From Stictocephala bisonia (taxonomy: Eukaryota; Arthropoda; Insecta; Hemiptera; Membracidae): a DNA stretch of 64,000 nt. Positions 48,561-62,661 of this stretch are shown here, one piece after another. The stretch spans positions 41,001 to 105,000 of the forward strand of contig JAQJVL010000249.1 in assembly GCA_035578905.1 (NCBI GenBank), given 5' to 3'. Numbering within the stretch: position 1 is the first letter of the stretch; every line of letters begins with the position of its first letter. The notes under the pieces are model-generated. The model worked only from the letters and a program-made list of their open reading frames with translations. It ran no database searches and was not told the DNA's origin. The position numbers and the translations under genes are program-made.

Positions 48561-49329
48561 TTATTAATATTAATGAATGAAAAATTAAACCATAACAATG
48601 TCAAATTATGCTAACCTCTAAAAAGGTATTAACTGCTGTGCGCTCAATGAATAATTTTAAGAGTATTGATTTTTTAGGAATTAAAAAACATAACTTACTT
48701 AAAGAAATTATTCAATATTTTGATTGTCCACTTGAGTAAATTTCCTCTAGAGAAAAATGTTAATTTCAAGTGTTTAAAGGTTTCTCGGGTGTGTTCGGTA
48801 TATAAGAGGGGACCTAAAAACCTACCACAGGTTTTCTCCCTGATATTAGACATTCCTAGTAGGAACATTAATCGAAGCTTTAGTTTATGGACAGGTCTGT
48901 TAATATACGAAAACGAACTGTTTCTATAACGTATCCAAATTTGGATTTATAAGTGATAAGTCCACAATTAAATCTCTATACACTCTATATTAGATATGTA
49001 TTCATCAGTAATTCGAAAGTACAACTTTTTCTCAGGACACATTCTGTAATTGTCTAGATTTATAATTCGTATAAAAAAAATGTTGCGTGGTAGCTGCGTG
49101 GAACAGTTTTGATGAACGAAATAAGTTCTTCGTTCCTAAGAATCCGTCAAAACCTGTAGATTAAATCGCTTCCTAACTGGCGTGGGTAATGTATGTACTG
49201 GAAATATAAATGGACATTGACACTAGGTCAATTAGTGAGGCTTAAATGGCTTGATGGATTGAATTTAACTTTGTGACAGGGATCACTATATTTTTATTAA
49301 CATAAGACATGATTTTTTTATCTCGTTAA
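48561..49329. other. AT-rich spacer
   Basis: Contains a 69-codon plus frame (48720-48929) with no recognisable domain. Nothing else seen. Confidence 0.4.
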
Positions 49330-49344
49330 AATATATATATATAT

Positions 49345-49402
<58 letters not shown>
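49330..49402. repeat. (AT)n microsatellite
   Basis: About 70 bp of nearly pure TA dinucleotides, with a short TATATTATATTATAT break near the start. Confidence 0.95.
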
Positions 49403-49408
<6 letters not shown>

Positions 49409-49589
49409 GTATATAAATTACAGATTTAGACAAATTAACAAATAGTAGCTGGCAATACACTATACATATATAATATGGTATACGTATAAATGTAAATTAA
49501 ATAAAAACTGTTTCCGTGGCTCAACTTTAAATTTGTTTTCTTCTTAGCTTCACAACCGCAAATTGATTGTAATTATTATTGCAATGAAT

Positions 49590-50060
49590 CAGAGGAATAC
49601 GTAATGAGATAGGGTGTTCCACAGGGCTTGGTCCTTGAACTCCTGCTGTGTTCAATTTATATTAACGATTTACCGTTGGCACTTGGTACTATAACTATTC
49701 TATAAACAGACTATACTTCCTCCCTCAATGTGAGTGACGACCTACTGGAACTAGAAAAACTAGTCAATCAGACTATGCTCGAGACATCAAAATGATTTCA
49801 GTCCAATGAGTTCTTACCTAATAATAGGAACTCAACACATACTATTTACATTCTGGAGGGAAATCAAAGTTTTTAGGTCTAAATATTTTTTGTACATAAT
49901 CTTATCACACACACGCACATCTATTTAAAAATCCGGAACTCTTGAAATTTAAAAATTACAATCATAATACCCGCAATAAAAATACTGCTTAATATGAGTC
50001 CCACCGTCTCAGTGAAACTGCCAACAGTAACAATACTTTAGCAGTTAAAGTTTACATACA
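49590..50060 (+). pseudogene. Jockey-like non-LTR RT remnant (palm and C-terminal tail)
   Basis: Frames give GVPQGLVLELLL, then SIYINDLPLALGT, LNVSDDLLELEKLVNQTMLE and SNEFLPNNRNSTH, the RT region around and after motif B. The YADD motif is damaged by a stop near 49,705. From about 49,930 the frame reads LLKFKNYNHNTRNKN then SHRLSETANSNNTLAVKVY, the conserved extreme C-terminal tail of these elements, so the thumb between has been deleted. It ends just before the 35-bp array. Confidence 0.75.
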
Positions 50061-50080
50061 TACATAAAAACATTTGATTA

Positions 50081-50570
50081 ATGCTCATCATCTCAGATGT
50101 GTGATACTTATATTAATGCTCATCATCTCAGATGTGTGATACTTATATTAATGCTCATCATCTCAGATGTGTGATACTTATATTAATGCTCATCATCTCA
50201 GATGTGTGATACTTATATTAATGCTCATCATCTCAGATGTGTGATACTTATATTAATGCTCATCATCTCAGATGTGTGATACTTATATTAATGCTCATCA
50301 TCTCAGATGTGTGATACTTATATTAATGCTCATCATCTCAGATGTGTGATACTTATATTAATGCTCATCATCTCAGATGTGTGATACTTATATTAATGCT
50401 CATCATCTCAGATGTGTAATACTTATATTAATGCTCATCATCTCAGATGTGTGATACTTATATTAATGCTCATCATCTCAGATGTGTGATACTTATATTA
50501 ATGCTCATCATCTCAGATGTGTGATACTTATATTAATGCTCATCATCTCAGATGTGTGATACTTATATTC
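50081..50570. repeat. 35-bp tandem array, exactly 14 copies
   Basis: ATGCTCATCATCTCAGATGT then GTGATACTTATATTA repeats 14 times over 490 bp. I see only one internal difference (GTGTAATAC near 50,415) and a final-base change at the end. Confidence 0.97.
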
Positions 50571-50831
50571 TATAGGTGACGTTTTACTAACCCTTTTTAA
50601 GGTGTGAATGATTTCTTTGAGTACAAATATTTAATAGTTGAATTAATTAAAAATACAGTAATACGTGTAATGTAATGTTATACTTTTCTTTGACTTGGTT
50701 TTATACAGTTACTCATACTTTAACGGTCATCTGTTTTGTATTCAAATGACAAATGAAAATATTGACACGTATTTAATGGAAATTCGTATATTTTAAAACA
50801 AATATACGTATATAAAGTACATAAAAATAAA

Positions 50832-53800
50832 CGTACAACTAATCAAACAGACTGCATGCAGAAATGCACGTACAACTAATTCAAACAGACTGCAACCAGA
50901 AATGCACGTATAACTAAACCAAACAGACTGCAGCCAGAAATGCACGTATAACTAATCAAAACAGACTGCATGCAGAATTGCACGTACAACTAATCCAAAC
51001 AGACCGCATGCAGAAATGCACGTACAACTAATCCAAACAGACTGCAACCAGAAATGCGCGTACGACTAATCCAAACGGACTGCAACCAGAAATGCACGTA
51101 CAACTCATCCAAAGAGACTGCATGCAGAAATGTACGTATAACCAATCCAAACAGACTGCATGCAGAAATGTACGTATAACCAATCCAAACAGACTGCATG
51201 CAGAAATGCACGTACAACTAATCCAAACGGACTGCATGCAGAAATGCACGTACAACTAATCCAAACGGACTGCAACCAGAAATGCACGTACGAATAATCC
51301 AAACAGACCGCAACCAGAAATGCACGTATAACTAATCCAAACAGACTGCAATCAGAAATGCGCGTACGACTAATCCAAACGGACTGCAACCAGAAATGCA
51401 CGTACAACTCATCCAAACAGACTGCATGCAGAAATGTAGCCTACGTACAACCAATCCAAACAGACTGCATGCAGAAATGCACGTACAACTAATCCAAACG
51501 GACTGCATGCAGAAATGCACGTACCACTAATCCAAACAGACTGCAACCAGAAATGCACGTACGACTAATCCAAACGGACTGCATGCAGAAATGCACGTAC
51601 AACTAATCCAAACAGACTACAACCAGAAATGCACGTACGACTAATCCAAACGGACTGCATGCAGAAATGCACGTACAACTAATCCAAACAGACTGCAACC
51701 AGAAATGTACGTACAACTAATCCAAACGGACTGCGTGCAGAAATGCACGTACAACTAATCCAAACAGACTGCAACCAGAAATGCACGTACGACTAATCCA
51801 AACGGACTGCATGCAGAAATGCACGTACAACTAATCCAAACAGACTGCATGCAGAAATGCACGTACAACTAATCCAAACGGACTGCATGCAGAAATGCAC
51901 GTACAACTAATCCAAACAGACTGCAACCAGAAATGTACGTACAACCAATCCAAACAGACTGCATGCAGAAATGCACGAACAACTAATCCAAATGGACTGC
52001 GTGCAGAAATGCACGTACAACTAATCCAAACAGACTGCAACCAGAAATGCACGTAGGCCTAAGACTAATCCAAACGGACTGCATGCAGAAATGCACGTAC
52101 AGCTAATCCAAACTGACTGCATGCAGAAATGCATGCATAACTAATCCAAACAGACTGCATGCAGAAATGCACGTACGACTAATCCAAACAGACTGCAACC
52201 AGAAATGCACGCACAACTAATCCAAACAGACTGCATGCAGAAATGCACGCACAACTAATCCAAACAGACTGCAACCAGAAATGCATACACAACTAATCAA
52301 AACAGACTGCATGCAGAAATGCACGTACAACTAATCCAAACGGACTGCAACCAGAAATGCACGTACGAATAATCCAAACAGACCGCAACCAGAAATGCAC
52401 GTATAACTAATCCAAACAGACTGCAATCAGAAATGCGCGTACGACTAATCCAAACGGACTGCAACCAGAAATGCACGTACAACTCATCCAAAAAGACTGC
52501 ATGCAGAAATGTAGCCTACGTACAACCAATCCAAACAGACTGCATGCAGAAATGCACGTACAACTAATCCAAACGGACTGCATGCAGAAATGCACGTACC
52601 ACTAATCCAAACAGACTGCAACCAGAAATGCACGTACGACAAATCCAACCGGACTGCATGCAGAAATGCACGTACAACTAATCCAAACAGACTACAACCA
52701 GAAATGCACGTACGACTAATCCAAACGGACTGCATGCAGAAATGCACGTACAACTAATCCAAACAGACTGCAACCAGAAATGTACGTACAACTAATCCAA
52801 ACGGACTGCGTGCAGAAATGCACGTACAACTAATCCAAACAGACTGCAACGAGAAATGCACGTACGACTAATCCAAACTGACTGCATGCAGAAATGCACG
52901 TACAACTAATCCAAACAGACTGCATGCAGAAATGCACGTACAACTAATCCAAACGGACTGCATGCAGAAATGCACGTACAACTAATCCAAACAGACTGCA
53001 ACCAGAAATGTACGTACAACCAATCCAAACAGACTGCATGCAGAAATGCACGAACAACTAATCCAAATGGACTGCGTGCAGAAATGCACGTACAACTAAT
53101 CCAAACAGACTGCAACCAGAAATGCACGTAGGCCTAAGACTAATCCAAACGGACTGCATGCAGAAATGCACGTACAGCTAATCCAAACTGACTGCATGCA
53201 GAAATGCATGCATAACTAATCCAAACAGACTGCATGCAGCATTGCACGTACGACTAATCCAAACAGACTGCAACCAGAAATGCACGCACAACTAATCCAA
53301 ACAGACTGCATGCAGAAATGCACGCACAACTAATCCAAACAGACTGCAACCAGAAATGCATACACAACTAATCAAAACAGACTGCATGCAGAAATGCACG
53401 TACGACTAATCCAAACAGACTGCAACCAGAAATGCACGCACAACTAATCCAAACAGACTGCATGCAGAAATGCACGCACAACTAATTCAAACAGACTGCA
53501 ACCAGAAATGCATGCACAACTAATCCAAACAGACTGCATGCAGAAATGCACGTACAACTAATCCAAACAGACTGCATGCAGAAATGCACGTACAACTAAT
53601 CCAAACAGACTACATGCAGCAATGCACGTACAACTAATTCAAACAGACTGCAACCAGAAATGCATGCACAAGTAATCCAAACAGACTGCATGCAGAAATG
53701 TACGTACAACTAATCCAAACAGACTGCATGCAGAAATGCACGTACAACTAATTCAAACAGACTGCAACCAGAACTGCATGCACAACTAATCCAAACAGAC

Positions 53801-56800
53801 TGCATGCAGAAATGCATGCACAACTAATCCAAACAGACTGCATGCAGAAATGCACGTACAACTAATCCAAACAGACTGCAACCAGAAATGTACGTACAAC
53901 CAATCCAAACAGACTGCATGCAGAAATGCACGAACAACTAATCCAAATGGACTGCGTGCAGAAATGCACGTACAACTAATCCAAACAGACTGCAACCAGA
54001 AATGCACGTAGGCCTAAGACTAATCCAAACGAACTGCATGCAGAAATGCACGTACAGCTAATCCAAACTGACTGCATGCAGAAATGCATGCATAACTAAT
54101 CGAAACAGACTGCATGCAGAAATGCACGTACGACTAATCCAAACAGACTGCAACCAGAAATGCACGCACAACTAATCCAAACAGACTGCACGCAGAAATG
54201 CACGCACATCTAATCCAAACAGACTGCAACCAGAAATGCATACACAACTAATCAAAACAGACTGCATGCAGAAATGCACGTACGACTAATCCAAACAGAC
54301 TGCAACCAGAAATGCACGCACAACTAATCCAAACAGACTGCATGCAGAAATGCACGCACAACTAATTCAAACTGACTGCAACCAGAAATGCATGCACAAC
54401 TAATCCAAACAGACTGCATGCAGAAATGCACGTACAACTAATCCAAACCGACTGCATGCAGAAATGCACGTACAACTAATCCAAACAGACTGCATGCAGA
54501 AATGCACGTACAACTAATTCAAACAGACTGCAACCAGAAATGCATGCACAACTAATCCAAACAGACTGCATGCAGAAATGCACGTACAACTAATCCAAAC
54601 AGACTGCATGCAGAAATGCACGTACAACTAATCCAAACAGACTGCATGCAGAAATGCACGTACAACTAATTCAAACAGACTGCAACCAGAAATGCATGCA
54701 CAACTAATCCAAACAGACTGCATGCAGAAATGCATGCACAACTAATCCAAACAGACTGCATGCAGAAATGCACGTACAACTAATCCAAACAGACTGCATG
54801 CAGAAATGCATGTACAACTAATCCAAACAGACTGTATGCAGAAATGCACGTACAACTAATCCTAACAGACTGCATGCAGAAATGCACGTACAACTAACTC
54901 AAACAGACTGCAACCAGAAATGCATGCACAACTAATCCAAACAGACTGCATGCAGAAATGCACGTACAACTAATCCAAACAGACTGCATGCAGAAATGCA
55001 CGTACAACTAATCCAAACAGACTGCATGCAGAAATGCACGTACAACTAATTCAAACAGATTGCAACCAGAAATGCATGCACAACTAATCCAAACAGACTG
55101 CATGCAGAAATGCATGCACAACTAATCCAAACAGACTGCATGCAGAAATGCACGTACAACTAATCCAAACAGACTGCATGCAGCAATTCACGTACAACTA
55201 ATTCAAACAGACTGCAACCAGAAATGCATGCACAACTAATCCAAACAGACTGCATGCAGAAATGCATGCACAACTAATCCAAACAGACTGCATGCAGAAA
55301 TGCACGTACAACCAATCCAAACAGACTGCATGCAGAAATGCACGTACAACTAATTCAAACAGACTGCAACCAGAAATGCATGCACAACTAATCCAAACAG
55401 ACTGCATGCAGAAATGCACGTACAACTAATCCAAACAGACTGCATGCAGAAATGCACGTACAACTAATCCAAACAGACTGCATGCAGAAATGCACGTACA
55501 ACTAATCCAAACAGACTGCATGCAGAAATGCATGCACAACTAATCCAAACAGACTGCATGCAGAAATGCATGCACAACTAATCCAAACAGACTGCATGCG
55601 GAAATGCACGTACAACTAATCCAAACAGACTGCATGCAGAAATGCACGTACAACTAATTCAAACAGACTGCAACCAGAAATGCATGCACAACTAATCCAA
55701 ACAGACTGCATGCAGAAATGCACGTACAACTAATCCAAACAGACTGCATGCAGAAATGCACGTACAACTAATCCAAACAGACTGCATGCAGAAATGCACG
55801 TACAACTAATTCAAACAGACTGCAACCAGAAATGCATGCACAACTAATCCAAACAGACTGCATGCAGAAATGCATGCACAACTAATCCAAACAGACTGCA
55901 TGCAGAAATGCACGTACAACTAATCCAAACAGACTGCATGCAGAAATGCACGTACAACTAATTCAAACAGACTGCAACCAGAAATGCATGCACAACTAAT
56001 CCAAACAGACTGCATGCAGAAATGCACGTACAACTAATCCAAACAGACTGCATGCAGAAATGCACGTACAACTAATCCAAACAGACTGCATGCAGAAATG
56101 CACGTACAACTAATCCAAACAGACTGCAACTAGAAATGCATGCACAACTAATCCAAACAGACTGCATGCAGAAATGCATGCACAACTAATCCAAACAGAC
56201 TGCATGCAGAAATGCACGTACAACTAATCCAAACAGACTGCATGCAGAAATGCACGTACAACTAATCCAAACAGACTGCATGCAGAAATGCACGTACAAC
56301 TAATCCAAACAGACTGCATGCAGAAATGCACGTACAACTAATCCAAACAGACTGCATGCAGAAATGCATGCACAACTAATCCAAACAGTCTGCATGCAGA
56401 AATGCACGTACAACTAATCCAAACAGACTGCAACCAGAAATGCACGTACAACTAATCCAAACAGACTGCATGCAGAAATGCAAGTACAACTAATCCAAAC
56501 AGACTGCATGCAGAAATGCACGTACAACTAATCCAAACAGACTGCATGCAGAAATGCACGTACAACTAATCCAAACAGACTGCATGCAGAAATGCACGTA
56601 CAACTAATCCAAACAGACTGCAACCAGAAATGCACGTACAACTAATCCAAACAGACTGCATGCAGAAATGCAAGTACAACTAATCCAAACAGACTGCATG
56701 CAGAAATGCACGTACAACTAATCCAAACAGACTGCATGCAGAAATGCACGTACAACTAATCCAAACAGACTGCATGCAGAAATGCACGTACAACTAATCC

Positions 56801-57281
56801 AAACAGACTGCATGCAGAAATGCACGTACAACTAATCCAAACAGACTGCAACCAGAAATGCATGCACAACTAATCCAAACAGACTGCATGCAGAAATGCA
56901 TGCACAACTAATCCAAACAGACTGCATGCAGAAATGCACGTACAACTAATCCAAACAGACTGCATGCAGAAATGCACGTACAACTAATCCAAACAGACTG
57001 CATGCAGAAATGCACGTACAACTAATCCAAACAGACTGCATGCAGAAATGCACGTACAACTAATCCAAACAGACTGCATGCAGAAATGCATGCACAAATA
57101 ATCCAAACAGTCTGCATGCAGAAATGCACGTACAACTAATCCAAACAGACTGCAACCAGAAATGCACGTACAACTAATCCAAACAGACTGCATGCAGAAA
57201 TGCAAGTACAACTAATCCAAACAGACTGCATGCAGAAATGCACGTACAACTAATCCAAACAGACTGCATGCAGAAATGCAA
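50832..57281. repeat. 38-bp satellite array, about 170 copies, with 1,075-bp higher-order repeat
   Basis: The monomer is CGTACAACTAATCCAAACAG then ACTGCATGCAGAAATGCA, with a CAACCAGAA alternative. It contains CTGCATGCAG and TGCATGCA palindromes. Diagnostic variants recur at a 1,075-bp distance: CGAATAATCC at 51,291 and 52,366, GTAGCC at 51,436 and 52,511, and GGCCTAAGAC at 52,056 and 53,131. The last also recurs at 54,011, 880 bp further. From about 53,400 rightward the monomers become more uniform. Many short minus-strand frames result, none of them coding. Confidence 0.95.
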
Positions 57282-59379
57282 TTCGTGGTAAATACTTATA
57301 ATTATTCTATTTCTTACTATTACTATTGACCTATAAACAGTTCGTAACTGCATGTACATAATCCTTTAGTTAACATAATTTATTGTTATTATTACTGTCA
57401 GACATTGGCGACCTAATGTTAATATTTCATCTTTATACACTCACCAGTCAAGTTGGACTGTCTCTTTATACATTTTCATTTCGATATAACTACACACAAC
57501 AAAAATCAATATCAACTATTGGTAATATAATAATTAAATACAATTTGCATATAAGATTAGGTTTCATTATACTGCTAAAATGGAAAATTTAATAGAAACT
57601 TTAGAGTATAGAGGCACAAGGAGTTTAAGTAATTTGAATTCCAGGTGAAAAGAAAGCACAAAATACGTCACTCACAAATCTACTTTGGAGTGTTTCTAAA
57701 AACACGAAAATAGTTGCTGACAAAATAAACTTTTCTCGGCAGTTTTGCATAGCGGTGTACAGTATTCCCTCTATCCTTTGATACAAAGCCGGGAGATGCT
57801 GTAAGTATTAAATATCCATTTGGGGCATAGCTTGTTCACAATTGTCTTTCCTTCTTGCAATATGTCTTGTTTATGTCAATAGATATTTATGTCAGGGACA
57901 TAATATAAAATACGACAAGGAACAACATTATTGCAAATCCATTTTAATGAAATATGCCATCTGAGAAAATAATTACGCTAGTGCAAAACTGTTACAATTT
58001 ATTAATTTGTATAATTTCCTGATAAGAATTGGTTCACATACATTTCAATGAGCCCACCCAGCCACCCCACAACAACCTAGTATAAAGTAAGAGTTTTTAG
58101 GAGAATAATAATTAAATCAAGCTTAACAATATCATAAATGAAAATTAAATATTAATAAACGTAACAATAGATTAAACTAACAAAACAATCATTTACCATA
58201 TACTACAGAGGCTTGGTTTTAACGTTTACCCCACTAAATCCAACTCAAAAATTCAATGAAATTATTTTCAACTCTGTGGAATTTCGCGATGTACCAAAAA
58301 CAGAGTGCCCGCGTTCGAATCTAAAAAATTTCAAATATAAGTATGGGTAATGTGGTACATCATTTTAGAGGTATTATTGCCCCAAATACTTTGGCAAAGA
58401 AAAAAATAAAATTTTCTTTGTTCGTTTCGAAATGGAGGTTTAAATTCTACTGAAAAAAATCGGTGTTTGATTTTCATTACCATACCTATATTACATATCC
58501 ATTTCGAAATAAGATATTTTTTTTGTAAAACTCAGTGACACCACCTTTCAAACGATGCCAAACATGCCTCTAATCTAAAAATATTTACTACCCCTATAAC
58601 ATTTTATTTTTTAAAAATACGAAAACACCCTTAACCAAAAAATTTTAAATAGTAAGTTGGGCTTCCAGCATATCAATTTACATAACTGTAGAATCCATAA
58701 CTGTAAGTAAAATGGATTCTAATGTAAGAAATATGGCTAGGCAGAAAACAACCTGTGACAACATATGACAAAAAATGTCTTTGAAGTCTCTTTTAGATAT
58801 AAGGATACGTGATTAAAAAGATGGGAGTATGTAAAATATATTACAGTTGTAGAAAAACAGAGGGTTAGAATAATAATGTCACGGGCACGGTAATAACCGA
58901 GAGCACCGTGCCTCATCATACACGGAGGGAACGGCACACTTCCAGCATCTGGACCAATCTAGGAGTCCATAGATGGTGCGGGAATAGCAATTAATTTGCC
59001 TCTAGGTGCAGTCATAAAATTATACCATGGCATCACACTTCCAGAATCTTTTAAAATGGGGGTGGTTACCCATGTAGATTACACTTCCGTAACCTTCTCG
59101 ATTGAAGCGGCGCCTTAAAAAAGGACACTCTCGGCCGACCCTATCAGTCTAGTGTACAGCGTCTACGGATAGTGACAGTCTATGTCTTCAGCTTGAAGAG
59201 AAGTCACAGTAAAGTGATAAGACAGTGACAGTTCACGAGTAATGGCAGATACTGTACGAACGCAAAGTCGAGTGTGTCAAGTAACATTAATTACTGTAAC
59301 TAATAATAGTTTAATTTCAAGCATTTAAATAGTGTCTGCCTTGTAATTTTTATATTTTTAAATATCCCGTATTGTGTAA
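57282..59379. other. AT-rich spacer
   Basis: No gene recognised. The stretch at 58,890-59,230 is GC-richer, with CTTAAAAAAGG followed by a possible initiator region near 59,140-59,160. It could be a decayed promoter or LTR but shows no paired copy. Confidence 0.35.
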
Positions 59380-60192
59380 TTTAGTAAACTAGTGAGTATA
59401 AATACAAGTAACAGTTAGTAAACACTGAGTGTAAATACAAGTAACAGTTAGTAAACACTGAGTGTAAATACAAGTAACAGTTAGTAAACAATGAGTGTAT
59501 ATACAAGTAACAGTTAGTAAACACTGAGTGTAAATACAAGTAACAGTTAGTAAACAATGAGTGTATATACAAGTAACAGTTAGTAAATACTGAGTGTAAA
59601 TACAAGTAACAGTTAGTAAACACTGAGTGTATATACAAGTAACAGTTAGTAAACACTGAGTGTTAATACAAGTAACAGTTAGTAAGCACTGAGTGTAAAT
59701 ACAAGTAACAGTTAGTAAACACTGAATGTAAATACAAGTAACAGTTAGTAAACACTGAGTGTAAATACAAGTAGCAGTTAGTAAACACTGGGTGTAAATA
59801 CAAGTAACAGTTAGTAAACACTGGGTGTAAATACAAGTAACAGTTAGTAAACACTGGGTGTAAATACAAGTAACAGTTAGTAAACACTGAGTGTTAATAC
59901 AAGTAACAGTTAGTAAGCACTGAGTGTAAATACAAGTAACAGTTAGTAAACACTGAGTGTAAATACAAGTAACAGTTAGTAAACACTGAGTGTAAATACA
60001 AGTAACAGTTAGTAAACACTGGGTGTAAATACAAGTAACAGTTAGTAAACACTGGGTGTAAATACAAGTAACAGTTAGTAAACACTGGGTGTAAATACAA
60101 GTAACAGTTAGTAAACACTGAGTGTAAATACAAGTAACAGTTAGTAAACACTGAGTGTAAATACAAGTAACAGTTAGTAAACACTGAGTGAA
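59380..60192. repeat. 33-bp tandem array, about 25 copies, with 231-bp higher-order repeat
   Basis: GTAAACACTGAGTGTAAATA then CAAGTAACAGTTA repeats every 33 bp. A seven-monomer block marked by GTGTTAATACAAG and AGTAAGCACTG, followed later by three GGGTGTAAAT units, occurs twice (from about 59,660 and about 59,891). This is a 231-bp duplication. Minus-strand frames reading MFTNCYLYLHS-type repeats are by-products. Confidence 0.95.
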
Positions 60193-61328
60193 ATCACCTT
60201 TTTATTTAGAACCCTGTTGAACATACAGCCTTTTGTACAAATCAGAGAAAATACATCTTATAGCTACACAGTAACATTCAGTTTAAGGCTGTTTGGTCAA
60301 ACAATTTTCCATTTTTTCTCGATTTCAATGATTTTATATCAGCTATTAAACGCCTTCCAAGAAGTTCTTTCATTAAAATTATGTTTATAGTTATAAATAC
60401 ATCACCTCAAAGATGCGGATTTGGGCTTTCTAGGTACATACAGAATTAAGAAACTATTTTCCCGACAATTCCCAAATTTCAAAAACAGACCCTTACAGGA
60501 CCACTCTTGCTCATCAGTTATTTTAAATTACGTAATTTTACTGCAAATTAGTAAATTTGATTTTAAATAATTAATGTTATATGTTTGCTTTTATTTTATT
60601 ACGACGAGAAATACCATGTCGTGTTTGGCATCTTATGGGTTTTAATATCACACAATTTACAAAATTTACTAACTATGTACTCAATTTTGTTTGTACTTCT
60701 ACCCGCATATTATATTACAATCCAATCGCTACGCACACGTACAGCGAGGCACAGCACCCGCACCCGCAGGATCGCGCTTAAACGACTTCCTGCAATTATA
60801 ACCCACCCATCCCAGATGAGGGGGAGGTATACTCATACTTCGAGTGTCTCTGTATGAGTAGATCGCGGTCAGACGTACAGTCAGCGCTTCGAACGGAATT
60901 CAGCTGTCCCTAAAGCCGGCCGAGCTGCCTTAATTGTGTTATTCGGAAGAAAAATGGTTACACATGGGATTCCTTATAACGATGTTCAAACACGACCTGC
61001 CACACAACCTCGAAGCTCTAGGATTACACCACTACTCCAAAGATGCCAGACTTAAATTTTTAGAAAAACGTCAGAGATAGCTTTGAATCATAAATAATTT
61101 AAGACATATTACGCTGTTCTGAGAGATATATTATTTTCCTCCCAAGCTATAATGTTTGAGTGATTTAAAGCCATCGTGCATTATGAACAGGTACTACAGT
61201 TGAGTTATAATGGCACTATGTTATCTCAGTGATGTATTACCCTTATTGACTTATTCGTCATGTGCAACAATTGCCAACCCCTTGTTCTGAAAAGCCACCG
61301 TAATACATTATTTTCAGACTTATACTTC
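60193..61328. other. Spacer
   Basis: No gene or TE recognised. 60,720-60,930 is GC-richer (CACCCGCACCCGCAGGATCG) and could be regulatory, but there is no specific evidence. Confidence 0.35.
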
Positions 61329-62215
61329 AAATCAAATCAAGTTTATTTTGCCAAGACATTATAAAATGTATAGCAATCGTCATATTAAAAATATTCAAAT
61401 TAATACATTCATACCATATCGAAACCTCATTCAAACATACATCATTTTCAGTCACACATTCATTCATGCCTAATTCCCACTTCCGGCGCCGGTTGTCAGT
61501 CATCTGATTATGTGTTCTCCCAGTTACATGCCATATACTCGTCAGCACTATAAAATGCATGAGACGCTAAAAAGCGAGTTTTTAACGCCTTGGGCGTTGG
61601 TGCATTTTTAATTGAGTCCGGTAATTTGTTGACAAAACGAACGCCCGTGTGTGAGGGCAAGCGTTCGTAGACTACCTACCGTCCTGTGGCTTCCAGTTCA
61701 GTAGTCATCTCTGTGTCTGGTTTCGTGCGCGTGTATATCCCGCCCACTTACCATGGCACTTTTACTTATGCAAAACATTGTTGTTTCCAATATGTAAAGG
61801 CATGGCAGTGTCAATAGTTTCAGGTTGTTAAACGCTTCTCTACAAGATTCTCTGAACTTTAACTGTGCAATTATACGAATCGCTTGTTTTTGCAATCTAA
61901 ACGCTCTGCTGAACTGATTATTTGTCGAAGCTCCCCACAGCACAACACCGTAGGTGAGATGAGGGTAGATCAAGCCGTAATACGCCGTCATCAGAACCTG
62001 AGTTGGGCAGAATTTGGCTAAAGTTCTCAAGACATAAATGCCTGAGGACAATTTTGAGCAAACATGGTCGATGTGATAATTCCAGGTCAACCCTCGATCC
62101 AGGTGTATTCCCAGGAATTTTGAACTAGCAGCCTCATTTAGTAGGGTATCCCCCAACCAAACGGTTGGCCTTTCAGTGATATTTGTTGGCAACGCAATTT
62201 GTTTTCAGTTGTAAA
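61329..62215 (-). mobile_element. Jockey-like non-LTR element, 5'-truncated copy 1
   Basis: The minus-strand frame 62192-61698 carries the post-catalytic RT region: SKFLGIHLDRGLTWNYHID, QVLMTAYYGLIYPHLTYGV, VLWGA and RLQKQAIRIIA. Downstream the element ends at the left in AATAAACTTGATTTGATTTG, a polyadenylation-like signal followed by a short tandem tail. The catalytic RT core and endonuclease are absent, so this is a 5'-truncated, dead insertion. The same strand and tail type are seen in the next element, but the proteins differ enough to be separate families. Confidence 0.8.
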
Positions 62216-62660
62216 TGTGTACCTTTTAATCTATTAAGTTGGGGAATACTATCTGTGGTGTAATTTGAAGAGCAAACATTTCTCACTTCAAGTTGAACTT
62301 CAATTGAAAGCACTTGCAATTTGATTTTGTCTGCTTCTATTCATTGCCAAAACGTTCTCAGTAAACATGATTAAACTGTAACAAGCAATCTCGAAAGTTT
62401 GTTGATTTTCATCTTCCTTACTAGCGTTTTACTGGCCGATATAGTTAATTCTTGATTTGATCCGAACTTTTATGTTCTTAGGTTAGGATACTCGGATCAA
62501 AAGGAGTAAAGGATGACCTTCGGCTGATCATTTGTCTTTGGTGTATTAATTACGATACCTGATTAGGAAAAGTCGGCCTTAGTTTGTAACAAAGGCTCAA
62601 TCGGACATTGACACACTTACCAGCAATCCATATTCACTCATACTTCTAGAATAATTGGAT
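62216..62660. other. Short spacer between two non-LTR elements
   Basis: No RT similarity recognised upstream of copy 1. The exact 5' truncation point is uncertain. Confidence 0.4.
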
Positions 62661-62661
62661 T

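Noticed and set aside
58890..59230. LTR or promoter with CTTAAAAAAGG and a downstream initiator
   Set aside because: No second LTR copy, primer-binding site or gag/pol sequence was found nearby. Kept only as a note in the spacer entry.
28010..60192. CRISPR-like regular repeats
   Set aside because: The units are contiguous tandem repeats without unique spacers, there are no cas genes, and the DNA is eukaryotic.
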